Below the pieces are notes generated by a model. The model made no database searches and was not told where the DNA came from. It saw only the letters and a program-made list of their open reading frames with translations. A stretch of DNA of 64,000 bases, from the NCBI GenBank assembly GCA_018711655.1, contig DVIA01000049.1:33172-97171 (forward strand). Direction: 5' to 3'. This stretch comes from Candidatus Pullichristensenella avicola (lineage in GTDB: Bacteria > Bacillota > Clostridia > Christensenellales > Aristaeellaceae). The position numbers and the translations under genes are program-made. Position 1 is the first letter of the stretch. Each line of letters begins with the position of its first letter. Of this stretch, positions 53,762 to 62,558 are shown one piece after another.

Positions 53762-56395
53762 CTACGATTTCATGGTGAAGCCTTCCTTTTCAAACACGGC
53801 CATCCAACCCTTGAGGCGGTTGAAAAAATCCGCGTTGGAACTGGTCTTTTCCATCATGCTGATCAGTTGCTCGGCCGTCTCCTGCGGGTTACCGCCGGAA
53901 AGCAGACGGCGGATCTTGATCGCGCCTTCCAGCTCTTCCTCGCTCAGAAGCAGTTCTTCGCGGCGCGTACCGGACTTGAACATGTCGATGGCCGGGAAGA
54001 TGCGCCGGTCGGACAATTTGCGGTCCAGGTGCAGTTCCATATTGCCGGTGCCCTTGAACTCTTCAAAGATGATATCGTCCATGCGGCTGCCGGTTTCCAC
54101 CAGGGCGGTGGCGATGATGGTGAGGCTGCCGCCGTTTTCGATGTTCCTGGCCGCGCCGAAGAAGCGCTTGGGCTTGTGCAGCGCCCCCGGGTCGAGGCCG
54201 CCGGAAAGCGAGCGCCCGGTCGGCGGGATGACGAGATTGTAGGCGCGGGCCAGGCGGGTGATGGAATCGAGCAACACCACCACGTCCTTGCCGTATTCCA
54301 CCAGGCGCTGCGCGCGCTCAAGCACCATTTCGCTGACGCGGGTATGATTTTCCGGAGCCTCGTCAAAGGTGGAATAGATCACCTCGCCGTTGATGGAGCG
54401 CTTCATGTCCGTAACCTCTTCGGGGCGCTCGTCGATGAGCAGCACGATCAGGTGTACGTCCGGGTAATTCCGCGTGATGGCGTTGGCGATCTTTTTCAGA
54501 AGCGTCGTCTTGCCGGCCTTGGGCTGGGAAACGATCATGCCCCGCTGCCCCTTGCCAATGGGCGCGAGCATGTCGATCAGGCGCAGGGCCATGTCGCCAT
54601 GGCCGTTTGGGTCCTCCAGGCGCAGGCGCTCGTCCGGGTAAATGGGCACCAGCGATTCAAACGGCTTGCGTTGCGCAGCCTTCTCCGGCGGCTCGCCGTT
54701 GATTTCGCTGATGTAGATCATGGCGTTGTAACGGTCGCCCTCGCGCTGCGGACGCGTTTTGCCGACGACATAATCGCCCGTGCGCAGGTTGAAGCGGCGG
54801 ATCTGGGCAATGGACACATAGACGTCCTTGTTGCCCGGAAGGCAGTTCTCCGCCCGCAGGAAGCCATAGCCCTCGGGGTGCATCTCCAGAACGCCGTAGC
54901 CGTCCATGCACTCGCCCGTGGCCAGCAATTCCGGAACGCCCGGATTGACGGCGCCGGGTTCGGGCGCATAGGCGTTTTCCCGCCGCGGCGCGGCCTCGCG
55001 CTGCATCGGACGCGAATAGTCGTAACGCGCGTCCGTGCGCGGCTGCGATCGCGCGTAATCGCCGCGCTGCGCGTCCGCGCGCACATACTGGCGCGGGTAT
55101 TCCGTCCGGCCCTGCTCGGCGCGCGGCTGCGAAGCGCGCTGGAAATCCTGCCGCGGCGTTTCGCCCCGCTGAAATGCGCGCCCAAAATCGCGGCCCTGAT
55201 CCGCACGCTGCGCGCCCGGCCGGGAATACTCCTGGCGCTGCGCGCGCGAGGCAAAATCGTAGCGCGTATAGCGCGACTGGAAGCGCGGCTGAACCGCCCG
55301 ATGCTCGCCCGTGGCGGAAACCGGCCGGCCAAAGCGCGGCTGCGATTCGGCTGCGCGCGCGCTTTCGCCACCATCTTCTGCGGCGTTGCGCACGTCTCCC
55401 GGCGCGACGGAGGGGGCCGCGGCGGCCCCGGGCGTCGCCTCATCCGCCGCCGCAGAAGGCGGCGTTTCCTCCGCAGACGCGGGCGTTTGCGCGTGGAAAG
55501 CGCGCGGGCCGTGCCGGCGTCGCGTTTCCTCCGCCGGTGCAGACGGCTTCCCGTCTGCGAGGACGGCTCCGTCGCCCCTGCGGCTGCGCGCTGCGCGTCC
55601 CTGCGCGGCGATTTCGCCTTCGGCGGACATCGCCGTTTCCTCGCCTGCCATTTCCACGGGCGCTTTGCGGCTGCGCGCTGTCCGTCCCTGCGCGATGGGT
55701 TCGCCTTCGGCGGGCTTCGCCGCTTCCCCATCCGACACTTCCACGGGCGCTTTGCGGCTGCGTGCTGCGCGTCCCTGCGCGGCGGGTTCGCCTTCGGCGG
55801 ACTTTGTTTCTGCATAAATATGCAAGTCCTGTGCAACAGGAGCCGTTCTGCCTTCCGGCGCGGGCACGGCCTGTAAATCTCCCTCTCCGGCGGCATACGT
55901 CCGGGCTCCCAGTCCTGGTCTGGCCGTCTGTTCCCTTGATTCCGCTTCAGGCGACGGAGCGTCGCCATCCGCCTTCAGCGCTGCCCGCACGCCGGCGCGC
56001 GAAGGCGATTTGCGTCCGCGCAGGGCGCCCATTTTTTCAGGTGCATCTGCAGTTTCAGCATGTATATTCATGTCCGCCGCAGCCGTCGCTTCATTTGCCG
56101 CCGCGGTAGAACGGGGATCTTTCGCCTTTATGGCCGGCGCGGAAACCGCCGCGGCCTGTTCGTCTGCCGCGCGCGCCGCCTGGGCTCGGGGGCGCCTCCC
56201 AGCCCGAGCCTCAGCGGTTTGGCGTTCCGCCGGTGCTTTCCCTCCACCGCCGGACGGCGCGGCAACGCCCTGCGCCTCGAGAACGAGTTCCACCAGGCGG
56301 TTTTTCAGCGTTCCCGCCGGCACGGAAACGCCAAGTTCCCGGGCGATCTTTCGCAATTCAACGACGGTTTTCATATGAAGCGTTTGATAGTCCAA
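53762..56395 (-). CDS. rho: Transcription termination factor Rho with large disordered insertion
   Basis: The protein has 877 residues, about twice the usual 420. Residues 1-45 form the Rho-N helical domain. Residues about 50-485 are low-complexity: repeats of the type [15 protein letters not shown], then an Arg/Gln/Tyr/Ala-rich stretch with many RGDYA/RYDYSR-like motifs. The core follows: cold-shock-like RNA-binding domain (about 500-570, [13 protein letters not shown]), P-loop [12 protein letters not shown] (about 630-641), [13 protein letters not shown], and the Q-loop/R-loop region with [28 protein letters not shown]. The TTG at 56395 is chosen since AAAGGAGG lies 7 bases upstream. It terminates untranslated transcripts. 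Confidence 0.95.
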   Translation of the reverse strand: MDYQTLHMKTVVELRKIARELGVSVPAGTLKNRLVELVLEAQGVAAPSGGGGKAPAERQTAEARAGRRPRAQAARAADEQAAAVSAPAIKAKDPRSTAAANEATAAADMNIHAETADAPEKMGALRGRKSPSRAGVRAALKADGDAPSPEAESREQTARPGLGARTYAAGEGDLQAVPAPEGRTAPVAQDLHIYAETKSAEGEPAAQGRAARSRKAPVEVSDGEAAKPAEGEPIAQGRTARSRKAPVEMAGEETAMSAEGEIAAQGRAARSRRGDGAVLADGKPSAPAEETRRRHGPRAFHAQTPASAEETPPSAAADEATPGAAAAPSVAPGDVRNAAEDGGESARAAESQPRFGRPVSATGEHRAVQPRFQSRYTRYDFASRAQRQEYSRPGAQRADQGRDFGRAFQRGETPRQDFQRASQPRAEQGRTEYPRQYVRADAQRGDYARSQPRTDARYDYSRPMQREAAPRRENAYAPEPGAVNPGVPELLATGECMDGYGVLEMHPEGYGFLRAENCLPGNKDVYVSIAQIRRFNLRTGDYVVGKTRPQREGDRYNAMIYISEINGEPPEKAAQRKPFESLVPIYPDERLRLEDPNGHGDMALRLIDMLAPIGKGQRGMIVSQPKAGKTTLLKKIANAITRNYPDVHLIVLLIDERPEEVTDMKRSINGEVIYSTFDEAPENHTRVSEMVLERAQRLVEYGKDVVVLLDSITRLARAYNLVIPPTGRSLSGGLDPGALHKPKRFFGAARNIENGGSLTIIATALVETGSRMDDIIFEEFKGTGNMELHLDRKLSDRRIFPAIDMFKSGTRREELLLSEEELEGAIKIRRLLSGGNPQETAEQLISMMEKTSSNADFFNRLKGWMAVFEKEGFTMKS

Positions 56396-56461
56396 ACCAT
56401 GACCTCCTTTACGGTCAAAGGAAAACAGACGCCGCCGGTCGCGCGGCGCATAACAAAAGGA

Positions 56462-57427
56462 TCAGGGGCGAACCGCCACGCAGACATCCCGCGTAACCGC
56501 CTGCTCCACCCAATGGGCAAACCGGTCCCACGCTCCGCCCTGGCAAACGCGCAAGCCCGCCTCTCCGGCGAGGGCGCGCAACTTCGCCGCCGGCAGCGTC
56601 TGGGCGTTGAAGGCCAGCGCCATCGCCCCGCCGGAGCGCAGCGCCTCGCGCCAGACCGGCAGCGCCCGGCGCAACAGGATTTCCAGGGGCATGGTGGCGC
56701 CGTGCTGGACGCCGTAGGGCAGATCGGCGCAGAGCAGATCAAACTTTCCGCGCCCGTAGGCCTGATCCACGCGCAGTGCATCCAGTTCGGCCAGGCGCAG
56801 GCACATATCCTCGACTGCGAATTGTACATACGGCGCGCTTTTTTTGTCGCGCAGCGTCATCGAACCGCGCGAACGGGCGTACTTGCGGCGATGGTATTCG
56901 AGATAGCGTTTCAAAAACTGCTCCGATTCGCGCAGGGCGGTGCGGTCCACATCCGAACCGCAGGCGTTCCAGCCGCGGTTAAGGGCCACGAACAGCGTCG
57001 TACCCCGGCCGCACATGGGGTCGATCAGGCGCGGCGCCTCCGCCATGCCGGCGGCCAGCCAGGCCAGATTGACCAGAAGTTGTGTGAAAAGTTCGTTGGT
57101 CTTGCCCCTGTACTTGAGTATCCCCGTCAAATCGCCGCCGATGCGCGGCGTTTCCCTGCCCAGCACGGGCAGGAGCGAACCGTCTGCGCGCCGATGGAAC
57201 AGCGCGTAAAGCAACGAATGGCGGGAAAGCACGCGCAGTTCCTCCGCCGTCAGGGCGCGGCGAACCGCAAACCGCAGCGACGGAACCTCTGCTTCCCCCC
57301 GCTCGCCCAACGCGAACGACACGCCCAGGCGCGCGAGCATGATCTCCAACTCGGCGCGGGCCAGTTTTTCACTTTCGACCTGATAGCGCGCATTGGCATG
57401 CGGCCACAAAAACATGGTATACTGCAT
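56462..57427 (-). CDS. Trm11-like RNA methyltransferase
   Basis: The protein has 321 residues. DPMCGRGTTLFVALNRGW near residue 145 is the SAM site, and CADLPYGVQHG near residue 242 is the N-methyltransferase DLPYG motif of the Trm11/Trm14 group. The N-terminal region lacks a clear THUMP domain. It probably methylates guanine in tRNA or rRNA; the target is unknown. It sits 66 bases before rho. Confidence 0.85.
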   Translation of the reverse strand: MQYTMFLWPHANARYQVESEKLARAELEIMLARLGVSFALGERGEAEVPSLRFAVRRALTAEELRVLSRHSLLYALFHRRADGSLLPVLGRETPRIGGDLTGILKYRGKTNELFTQLLVNLAWLAAGMAEAPRLIDPMCGRGTTLFVALNRGWNACGSDVDRTALRESEQFLKRYLEYHRRKYARSRGSMTLRDKKSAPYVQFAVEDMCLRLAELDALRVDQAYGRGKFDLLCADLPYGVQHGATMPLEILLRRALPVWREALRSGGAMALAFNAQTLPAAKLRALAGEAGLRVCQGGAWDRFAHWVEQAVTRDVCVAVRP

Positions 57428-57577
57428 CTGCTCTCCGACACGAACGGAAGCCTTGCGGCATCAATCCCACGGCCGGCCGGCACGCGGACGTATATGCATG
57501 GATTCCTATGCAAGGGAAGAACGAAAAATGATAAATGCGAAAAAAACGGGCCATGGGCCGCAATTTGCGAACGAAGA

Positions 57578-57609
57578 GCCGCCCCTTTGTTCCAAGGCAA
57601 AGGGGCGGC
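57578..57609 (-). terminator. Hairpin after rpsU
   Basis: GCCGCCCCTTTG pairs perfectly with CAAAGGGGCGGC around an 8-base loop, 8 bases past the rpsU stop codon. A clear T run is missing. Confidence 0.7.
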
Positions 57610-57616
57610 CTGGGCA

Positions 57617-57790
57617 TTAATACTTGCGCTTACGAGCTGCCTCCGCCTTTTTCTTGCGCTTTACGCTGGGCTTCTCATAATGCTCGCGCTTGCGGGCCTC
57701 CGCGAGAATACCGTCGCGAGCGGTCTTGCGCTTGAAACGACGCAGGGCGCTTTCCAAGGATTCGTTTTCCTTGACGCGAATTTCAGACAT
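57617..57790 (-). CDS. rpsU: 30S ribosomal protein bS21
   Basis: This 57-residue basic protein starts [20 protein letters not shown] and ends in a Lys/Arg-rich tail, typical of bS21. The ATG at 57790 follows GAGGGGAGGG. It comes after the dnaK-to-HIT gene string, as in many Clostridia. Confidence 0.97.
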   Translation of the reverse strand: MSEIRVKENESLESALRRFKRKTARDGILAEARKREHYEKPSVKRKKKAEAARKRKY

Positions 57791-57939
57791 ATGTTTCCCT
57801 CCCCTCGCAGGTGATGGCAGACGCCAATGGGCGCGCGGGGTGCGCCACATAAGCTATTATACTCCATCGGCTATGTAGCCGTCAAGCGAATCCGCCCCCT
57901 GGCAAAGTTATTTTCAGAATAAATCGCGGCTTGCCACAA

Positions 57940-58272
57940 TTACGCCATGGTCTCGGAAAGCTTGTCTCCCCCCAGCAGGTGGAAATGCAGATGTTCGACC
58001 GACTGCGCGCCGTCGCGGCCGCAATTGGTCACAACCCGGAAGCCGGATACGGAAACGCCCTCCGCGGCGGCGATGGCCTTTACCGCGCGCAGCACGGCGG
58101 CGGCGGTCTCTTCGTCGCATTCCAGAATGTTGCGCATGTGCTTTTTGGGTACGATCAGAACATGCACAGGCGCCTGCGGGTTGATGTCGCGAAACGCGAA
58201 TACTTTCTCGTCCTCATATACCTTGTCGCCGGGGATCTGGCCGGCGATGATCTTGCAGAAAATGCAGTCCAT
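57940..58272 (-). CDS. HIT-family nucleotide-binding hydrolase
   Basis: The protein has 110 residues. CIFCKIIAGQIP at the start and the triad motif HLHFHLLGG near residue 98 define HINT-type enzymes that cleave nucleoside phosphoramidates. GGAGGTGAACG lies upstream of the ATG at 58272; a GTG three codons earlier is closer than usual to that site. Confidence 0.95.
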   Translation of the reverse strand: MDCIFCKIIAGQIPGDKVYEDEKVFAFRDINPQAPVHVLIVPKKHMRNILECDEETAAAVLRAVKAIAAAEGVSVSGFRVVTNCGRDGAQSVEHLHFHLLGGDKLSETMA

Positions 58273-58287
58273 AGCGTTCACCTCCCG

Positions 58288-59562
58288 TCAATGTTCAACT
58301 TCTCCAAGCGCGAGCATTCCCTCGCGCCCCAAGAGCCTTACCCTGTGTATCTCCCCCGGGCGGGCCGCGGCGCGCACGCGCACATACTGGCCGGTATAGC
58401 CCTCCGCCTGCGATGGCGAAACGGCCGTCTCAAACAGCACGTCCTGCGCCGTTCCCACCAGTTTTGAGACGTATTCTTCCTCCATTTGGTTCCCAAGCGC
58501 CAAAAGTTTTGCCGCGCGCTCGCGCTTGACGGCTTCGGGCACCTGGCCGGGCATTTGATCCGCCACCGTGCCTTTGCGCCGCGAATAGGGAAAAACATGG
58601 ATGCGCGCAAAGCCGACGGCGCGGACGAAGTCCAGCGTTTCCTGCGCCTCCTTATCCGTCTCGCCGGGGAACCCGGTGAGCACGTCCGTGGTGATGGCGC
58701 AACCGGGCAGGAATTTGCGCAGGCATTCGACGGAGCGCATGTATGCTTCCGGCGTGTAGCGGCGGCGCATGCGCTCAAGCACGCCCGCCGAACCGCTCTG
58801 CATGGAGAGGTGGAATTGCGGCATGACGCGGCCCATCTCCGCTACGCCGCGGGCAAAATCTTCGGTGACGACCAGCGGATCCAGGGAACCGAGGCGCACG
58901 CGCGGCACGGCCCCGGCCACGGCGCCAATGGCGTCCAGAAGCGTATCGCCCGTGCCGCGGCCATAGCTGGCCAGATGGATGCCAGTCAGGACGATCTCGG
59001 GATATCCCGCTTCGGCGAGGCGGCGGGCTTCGGCGCGCACGTCCGCCAGCGGCATGGAGCGCACCGGTCCGCGCACCGAGGGAATGATGCAATAGGCGCA
59101 GTAGCGGTCGCAGCCCTCCTGAATTTTCATCGTCGCGCGGGTTCTGCCCTCGTGGCGGGTGACGAAGAGGCGTTCAAACGACGCGCCCTTGAGCGGCGCC
59201 ACGGCGTTGACGGGGCCTTCGCGCATGGCGCGCCCCAGCAGTTCCACCACCTCGGCGCGGCGCTGCACGCCGATGACCAGCGCCACATTGTCCATTTGCA
59301 GAAGTTCCTCCGCCTCGCGCTGGGCGAGACAGCCGGCGACGATGATCGAGCACGCTGGATGTTCGCGCGCCACGCGGCGGATGAGCTTCTTTGATTTCTG
59401 GTCGCCCGTGCCGGTGACGGTACAGGTGTTGATGAGGTAGACATCGGCATCGGCGTCAAAGTCCACGGCCGTCCAGCCGGCGCGCTCAAAGGATTCGCGC
59501 ATGGCTTCGGTATCGTACTGGTTGACCTTGCAGCCGAGCGTGTGAAAGGCGATGGTACTCAT
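58288..59562 (-). CDS. mtaB: tRNA (t6A37) methylthiotransferase MtaB
   Basis: The protein has 424 residues. The N-terminal UPF0004 domain (LGCKVNQYDTEAM, INTCTVTG, VAGCLAQR) binds the first [4Fe-4S] cluster, the radical SAM motif CDRYCAYC lies near residue 148, and a C-terminal TRAM domain (about 365-424) binds RNA. It converts t6A37 to ms2t6A37 in tRNA. Its start overlaps the rsmE stop by four bases. Confidence 0.95.
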   Translation of the reverse strand: MSTIAFHTLGCKVNQYDTEAMRESFERAGWTAVDFDADADVYLINTCTVTGTGDQKSKKLIRRVAREHPACSIIVAGCLAQREAEELLQMDNVALVIGVQRRAEVVELLGRAMREGPVNAVAPLKGASFERLFVTRHEGRTRATMKIQEGCDRYCAYCIIPSVRGPVRSMPLADVRAEARRLAEAGYPEIVLTGIHLASYGRGTGDTLLDAIGAVAGAVPRVRLGSLDPLVVTEDFARGVAEMGRVMPQFHLSMQSGSAGVLERMRRRYTPEAYMRSVECLRKFLPGCAITTDVLTGFPGETDKEAQETLDFVRAVGFARIHVFPYSRRKGTVADQMPGQVPEAVKRERAAKLLALGNQMEEEYVSKLVGTAQDVLFETAVSPSQAEGYTGQYVRVRAAARPGEIHRVRLLGREGMLALGEVEH

Positions 59563-60221
59563 ATCTCCCCCATGATGGCCATGACGATGGCGGTCGCGGC
59601 GAGCGCGGCGGTTTCCGTGCGCAGTATGCGCGCGCCGAGGGTGACGGTCCTCGCGCCGCTTTCCGCGATCTCCCGGGCGCTGATACCCCCTTCGGGGCCG
59701 ATGAGCAGGCCGACGTCCGTGCAGGGCGGCAGGCCGATGAGGCGGCCGTCGGTTGCTTCCTCCCACGGGGCGACGAGCAGTTCGCGCTTACGCATGTCGA
59801 GGACAGCCTTCTGCCACGGCATAGGCTCTGTAATCTCCATGGGCAAGGCGCGGCGGCACTGTTTGGCCGCCTCGCGGGCGATCCTGCGAAGGCGCTCCAC
59901 CTTTTCAAAATGGCGCACGGAGCGCTCCATGTCCACGGGCACGAGGCGCGAAACGCCCAGTTCGGTGAGTTTTTGCGCAAGCATCTCCAATTTGTCCGCC
60001 TTGGGAACACCCTGATAGACGGTAAGACGCAAACGCGGCTCGTTGGAGGGCAGCGTTTCCAGCAATTCCACCGAGCCTTCTTCTCCCAGGCGCGCGCGAA
60101 AGCGCCCGCCTTTGCCGTCGAGGGCGACGATCTCGTCGCCGGGGCGCAGGCGCAGCACTTTGGCCGCGTGGCGGGCGTCCTCCTGCGAAAGACGGCCGCC
60201 CTCTATGTAAAAGGCGTTCAC
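59559..60221 (-). CDS. rsmE: 16S rRNA (uracil1498-N3) methyltransferase RsmE
   Basis: The protein has 220 residues. The N-terminal PUA-like domain (HAAKVLRLRPGDEIVALDGKG) is followed by the SPOUT fold with IGPEGGIS near residue 172 and LGARILRTETAALAA at the knot. The GTG at 60221 overlaps the prmA stop (GTGA), giving a start directly at MNAFYIEGG, as in other RsmE proteins. Confidence 0.94.
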   Translation of the reverse strand: MNAFYIEGGRLSQEDARHAAKVLRLRPGDEIVALDGKGGRFRARLGEEGSVELLETLPSNEPRLRLTVYQGVPKADKLEMLAQKLTELGVSRLVPVDMERSVRHFEKVERLRRIAREAAKQCRRALPMEITEPMPWQKAVLDMRKRELLVAPWEEATDGRLIGLPPCTDVGLLIGPEGGISAREIAESGARTVTLGARILRTETAALAATAIVMAIMGEI

Positions 60222-61162
60222 GGCCGGCGGGCGGCGATGGCCGTCCACTCGCCGTCGTCGAGGATTTCCAGATTTTCATAACCCTCCGCTTCCAGCGCGG
60301 AAACGACCTCGCCCTTCTTTTCGCGGGCGATGCCGGAGCAGATGAACAGGCCGCCGGGCAGTATGTGGCGCTTGACCGGCCCGCACAGAGCGATGATGAC
60401 GTCGGCGATGATGTTGGCGACGACCACGTCGGCCGCTTCGTCCACATGGTCGAGCAGGTCGCCCTGCTGCACGCGGATGACGCCCGCAAAGCCGTTGTTT
60501 TCCACGTTTTCCCCGGCCACGCGCACGGCCACGGCGTCCAGGTCGATGGCCAGCACGTCGCGCGCGCCCATATGGGCGGCGGCGATGGCGAGAATGCCCG
60601 TGCCGGTGCCCAGGTCGATGACCTTCTGGCCGGGGCGCACATGTTCCTCGACGAGGCGCACGCACATGCCGGTCGTCTCGTGGGTTCCGGTGCCGAAGGC
60701 CATGCCGGGATCAAGCTCGATAATGTGGTCGCCCGCCTGCGCTTCGTAGTCGCACCAGCTGGGTTTGACCACCATGCGCCGGCCCAAACGGATGGGGGTG
60801 AAGTCCTTTTTCCAACTCTCCGCCCAGTCCTCTTCGTCCACGGCGTGGGTCAGGATTTCCAGCTTGCCCACGTTGAAGGGCAGGTCCTGCGCGCGCAGGG
60901 CGGCGAGGCCCTCGCGGACGGCGGCCATCGCCGCTTCCAGATGCTCGTCCACGGGATAATAGCCGGTGACGCGCACATCCTCGCCGATGCGCTCGGCGAT
61001 GGCCTCGTCGATGATGTCCCACTGGCCCTCGGGGCGCTGGTTTGCGTAGACGTCGTTTTTGTCCTCGATCATCACGCCCGCGCTGCCGGCCTGCTCGAGA
61101 ATCGCCGATACCATTTCCGAACCTTCGGTGGTGGTCAGCGCCGTTACCTCCATCCACTGCAT
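60218..61162 (-). CDS. prmA: Ribosomal protein L11 methyltransferase PrmA
   Basis: The protein has 314 residues. After an N-terminal targeting domain (1-95), GMAFGTGTHETT near residue 155 and DLGTGTGILAIAAAHMGA near 182 form the SAM site, with VVANIIADVI near 250 as the catalytic NxxA region. It trimethylates bL11/uL11. Its ATG overlaps the dnaJ stop (TAAATG). Confidence 0.95.
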   Translation of the reverse strand: MQWMEVTALTTTEGSEMVSAILEQAGSAGVMIEDKNDVYANQRPEGQWDIIDEAIAERIGEDVRVTGYYPVDEHLEAAMAAVREGLAALRAQDLPFNVGKLEILTHAVDEEDWAESWKKDFTPIRLGRRMVVKPSWCDYEAQAGDHIIELDPGMAFGTGTHETTGMCVRLVEEHVRPGQKVIDLGTGTGILAIAAAHMGARDVLAIDLDAVAVRVAGENVENNGFAGVIRVQQGDLLDHVDEAADVVVANIIADVIIALCGPVKRHILPGGLFICSGIAREKKGEVVSALEAEGYENLEILDDGEWTAIAARRP

Positions 61163-62314
61163 TTACGAATTTCCTCCAAACGCTTCCTTGACGCGGTCAA
61201 AGAAGGACTTTTTCTGCTCGTATTCCTGGCCGGTGACGGTGCCGTCGAACTGACGCAGGATGCTTTTCTGCTTCTCGGAAAGGCGCTTGGGAATCTCCAC
61301 CGTGACGGTCACATAGAGATCGCCGCGGCTGCCCCCGCGCAGCGACGGCACGCCCTGCCCGCGGATGCGGAAGGTCTGCCCGGGCTGCGTGCCCTCGGGG
61401 AAGCGGTACTTGACGGGCTTTTCCAGCGTGGGCACATCGGTCTCGCAGCCCAGCGCCGCCTGCGTAAAGGTGAGCGGCATTTCCAGGTAGAGGTCGGTGC
61501 CGTTGCGCTTGAAGAGACGATGCGGCCGCACGGTGACGACGATGAGAAGATCGCCGGCTTCGCCGCCGCGCTCGCCCATCTCGCCCTGGCCGCGAATGGT
61601 GACGATCTGACCGTTGTCGATGCCGGCGGGAATGCGCACGGTGCGGCGCTTGGAGGTGCGCACTTTGCCGCGCCCATTGCACTTGGGGCAGGGGTCGGAA
61701 ATCGTCTTGCCGCTGCCGTGGCAGTTCGGGCAGGTGCGCACGTTCTGAATGGTGCCAAAGGGCGTGTTGGAGGTGGTGCGCACCTGGCCCGTGCCATTGC
61801 AGGTGGGGCAGGTCTTGGGCTGCGTGCCGGGCTTGGCGCCCGTGCCATGGCAGTTTTCGCAGGGTTCGTCGCGCACGAGGTTGATCTCCTTGTCGCAGCC
61901 CCTGGCCGCCTCCTCAAAGGAAATGGTCATATCATAGCGCAGGTCCGCGCCGGGCACGGGGCCCTGCTCGCGCCGCGCGCGGCCGCCGCCAAACCCGCCG
62001 CCGAAGAACGACGAGAATATATCTTCTACATCAAAGCCGCCGAAACCGCCAAAACCGGAGAAATCCCCATAGCCGCCGGCGCCGCCGGCGCCGGGCTGCT
62101 GATGGCCGAAGCGGTCGTACTGGGCGCGCTTTTTGGGGTCGGAGAGCACCTGATAGGCCTCGTTGACCTCCTTAAATTTTTCCTCGGCGTCCTTGTCGCC
62201 CGGATTGACGTCCGGGTGCAGCTTTTTGGCCAGTTTGCGATACGCCGCCTTGATGGCGGCCTCGTCGGCCGTGCGCTCAACGCCGAGCACTTCATAATAG
62301 TCGCGTTTTGCCAA
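61163..62314 (-). CDS. dnaJ: Chaperone DnaJ
   Basis: The protein has 383 residues: J domain (1-70, with HPD at 34-36), a Gly/Phe-rich region (about 72-115), a zinc domain with four CxxCxGxG repeats (CENCHGTG, CPTCNGTG, CPNCHGSG, CPKCNGRG) and the C-terminal substrate-binding domain. The start is TTG at 62314 with GGGAGGGG 5-8 bases upstream. It stimulates DnaK. It follows dnaK after a 244-base gap containing hairpins. Confidence 0.96.
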   Translation of the reverse strand: MAKRDYYEVLGVERTADEAAIKAAYRKLAKKLHPDVNPGDKDAEEKFKEVNEAYQVLSDPKKRAQYDRFGHQQPGAGGAGGYGDFSGFGGFGGFDVEDIFSSFFGGGFGGGRARREQGPVPGADLRYDMTISFEEAARGCDKEINLVRDEPCENCHGTGAKPGTQPKTCPTCNGTGQVRTTSNTPFGTIQNVRTCPNCHGSGKTISDPCPKCNGRGKVRTSKRRTVRIPAGIDNGQIVTIRGQGEMGERGGEAGDLLIVVTVRPHRLFKRNGTDLYLEMPLTFTQAALGCETDVPTLEKPVKYRFPEGTQPGQTFRIRGQGVPSLRGGSRGDLYVTVTVEIPKRLSEKQKSILRQFDGTVTGQEYEQKKSFFDRVKEAFGGNS

Positions 62315-62558
62315 GGGTTTCCCCTCCCTCTATGTGAACGCCCCGAAGGCGGAGGCGAGTTCGCCTCCGCCCCGGGGAAAGAACTGTATCGCTGCGTTTT
62401 TCTTCCCGGCCCGGCGCATGCGGCCGTTCCGGGCGCGGCGGCGAAAGGGCCGCCGGCTTTTCCGCGCGGCGCGGTTCCTTGCAAAACCGCAGCCGGCGCT
62501 TGGAGGCCGCCCCGGGACGTTTTGTCTTTCGGGGCGGCCGTCCGATCTGCGACGGAAA
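62315..62558 (-). other. dnaK-dnaJ intergenic interval with two hairpins
   Basis: GGCCGCCCCG (62505-62514) pairs with CGGGGCGGCC (62530-62539) just past the dnaK stop, and GGCGGAGGCG (62348-62357) pairs with CGCCTCCGCC (62362-62371). Neither is followed by a strong T-tract on the minus strand. They may set the relative expression of dnaK and dnaJ through partial termination or mRNA processing. Confidence 0.6.
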
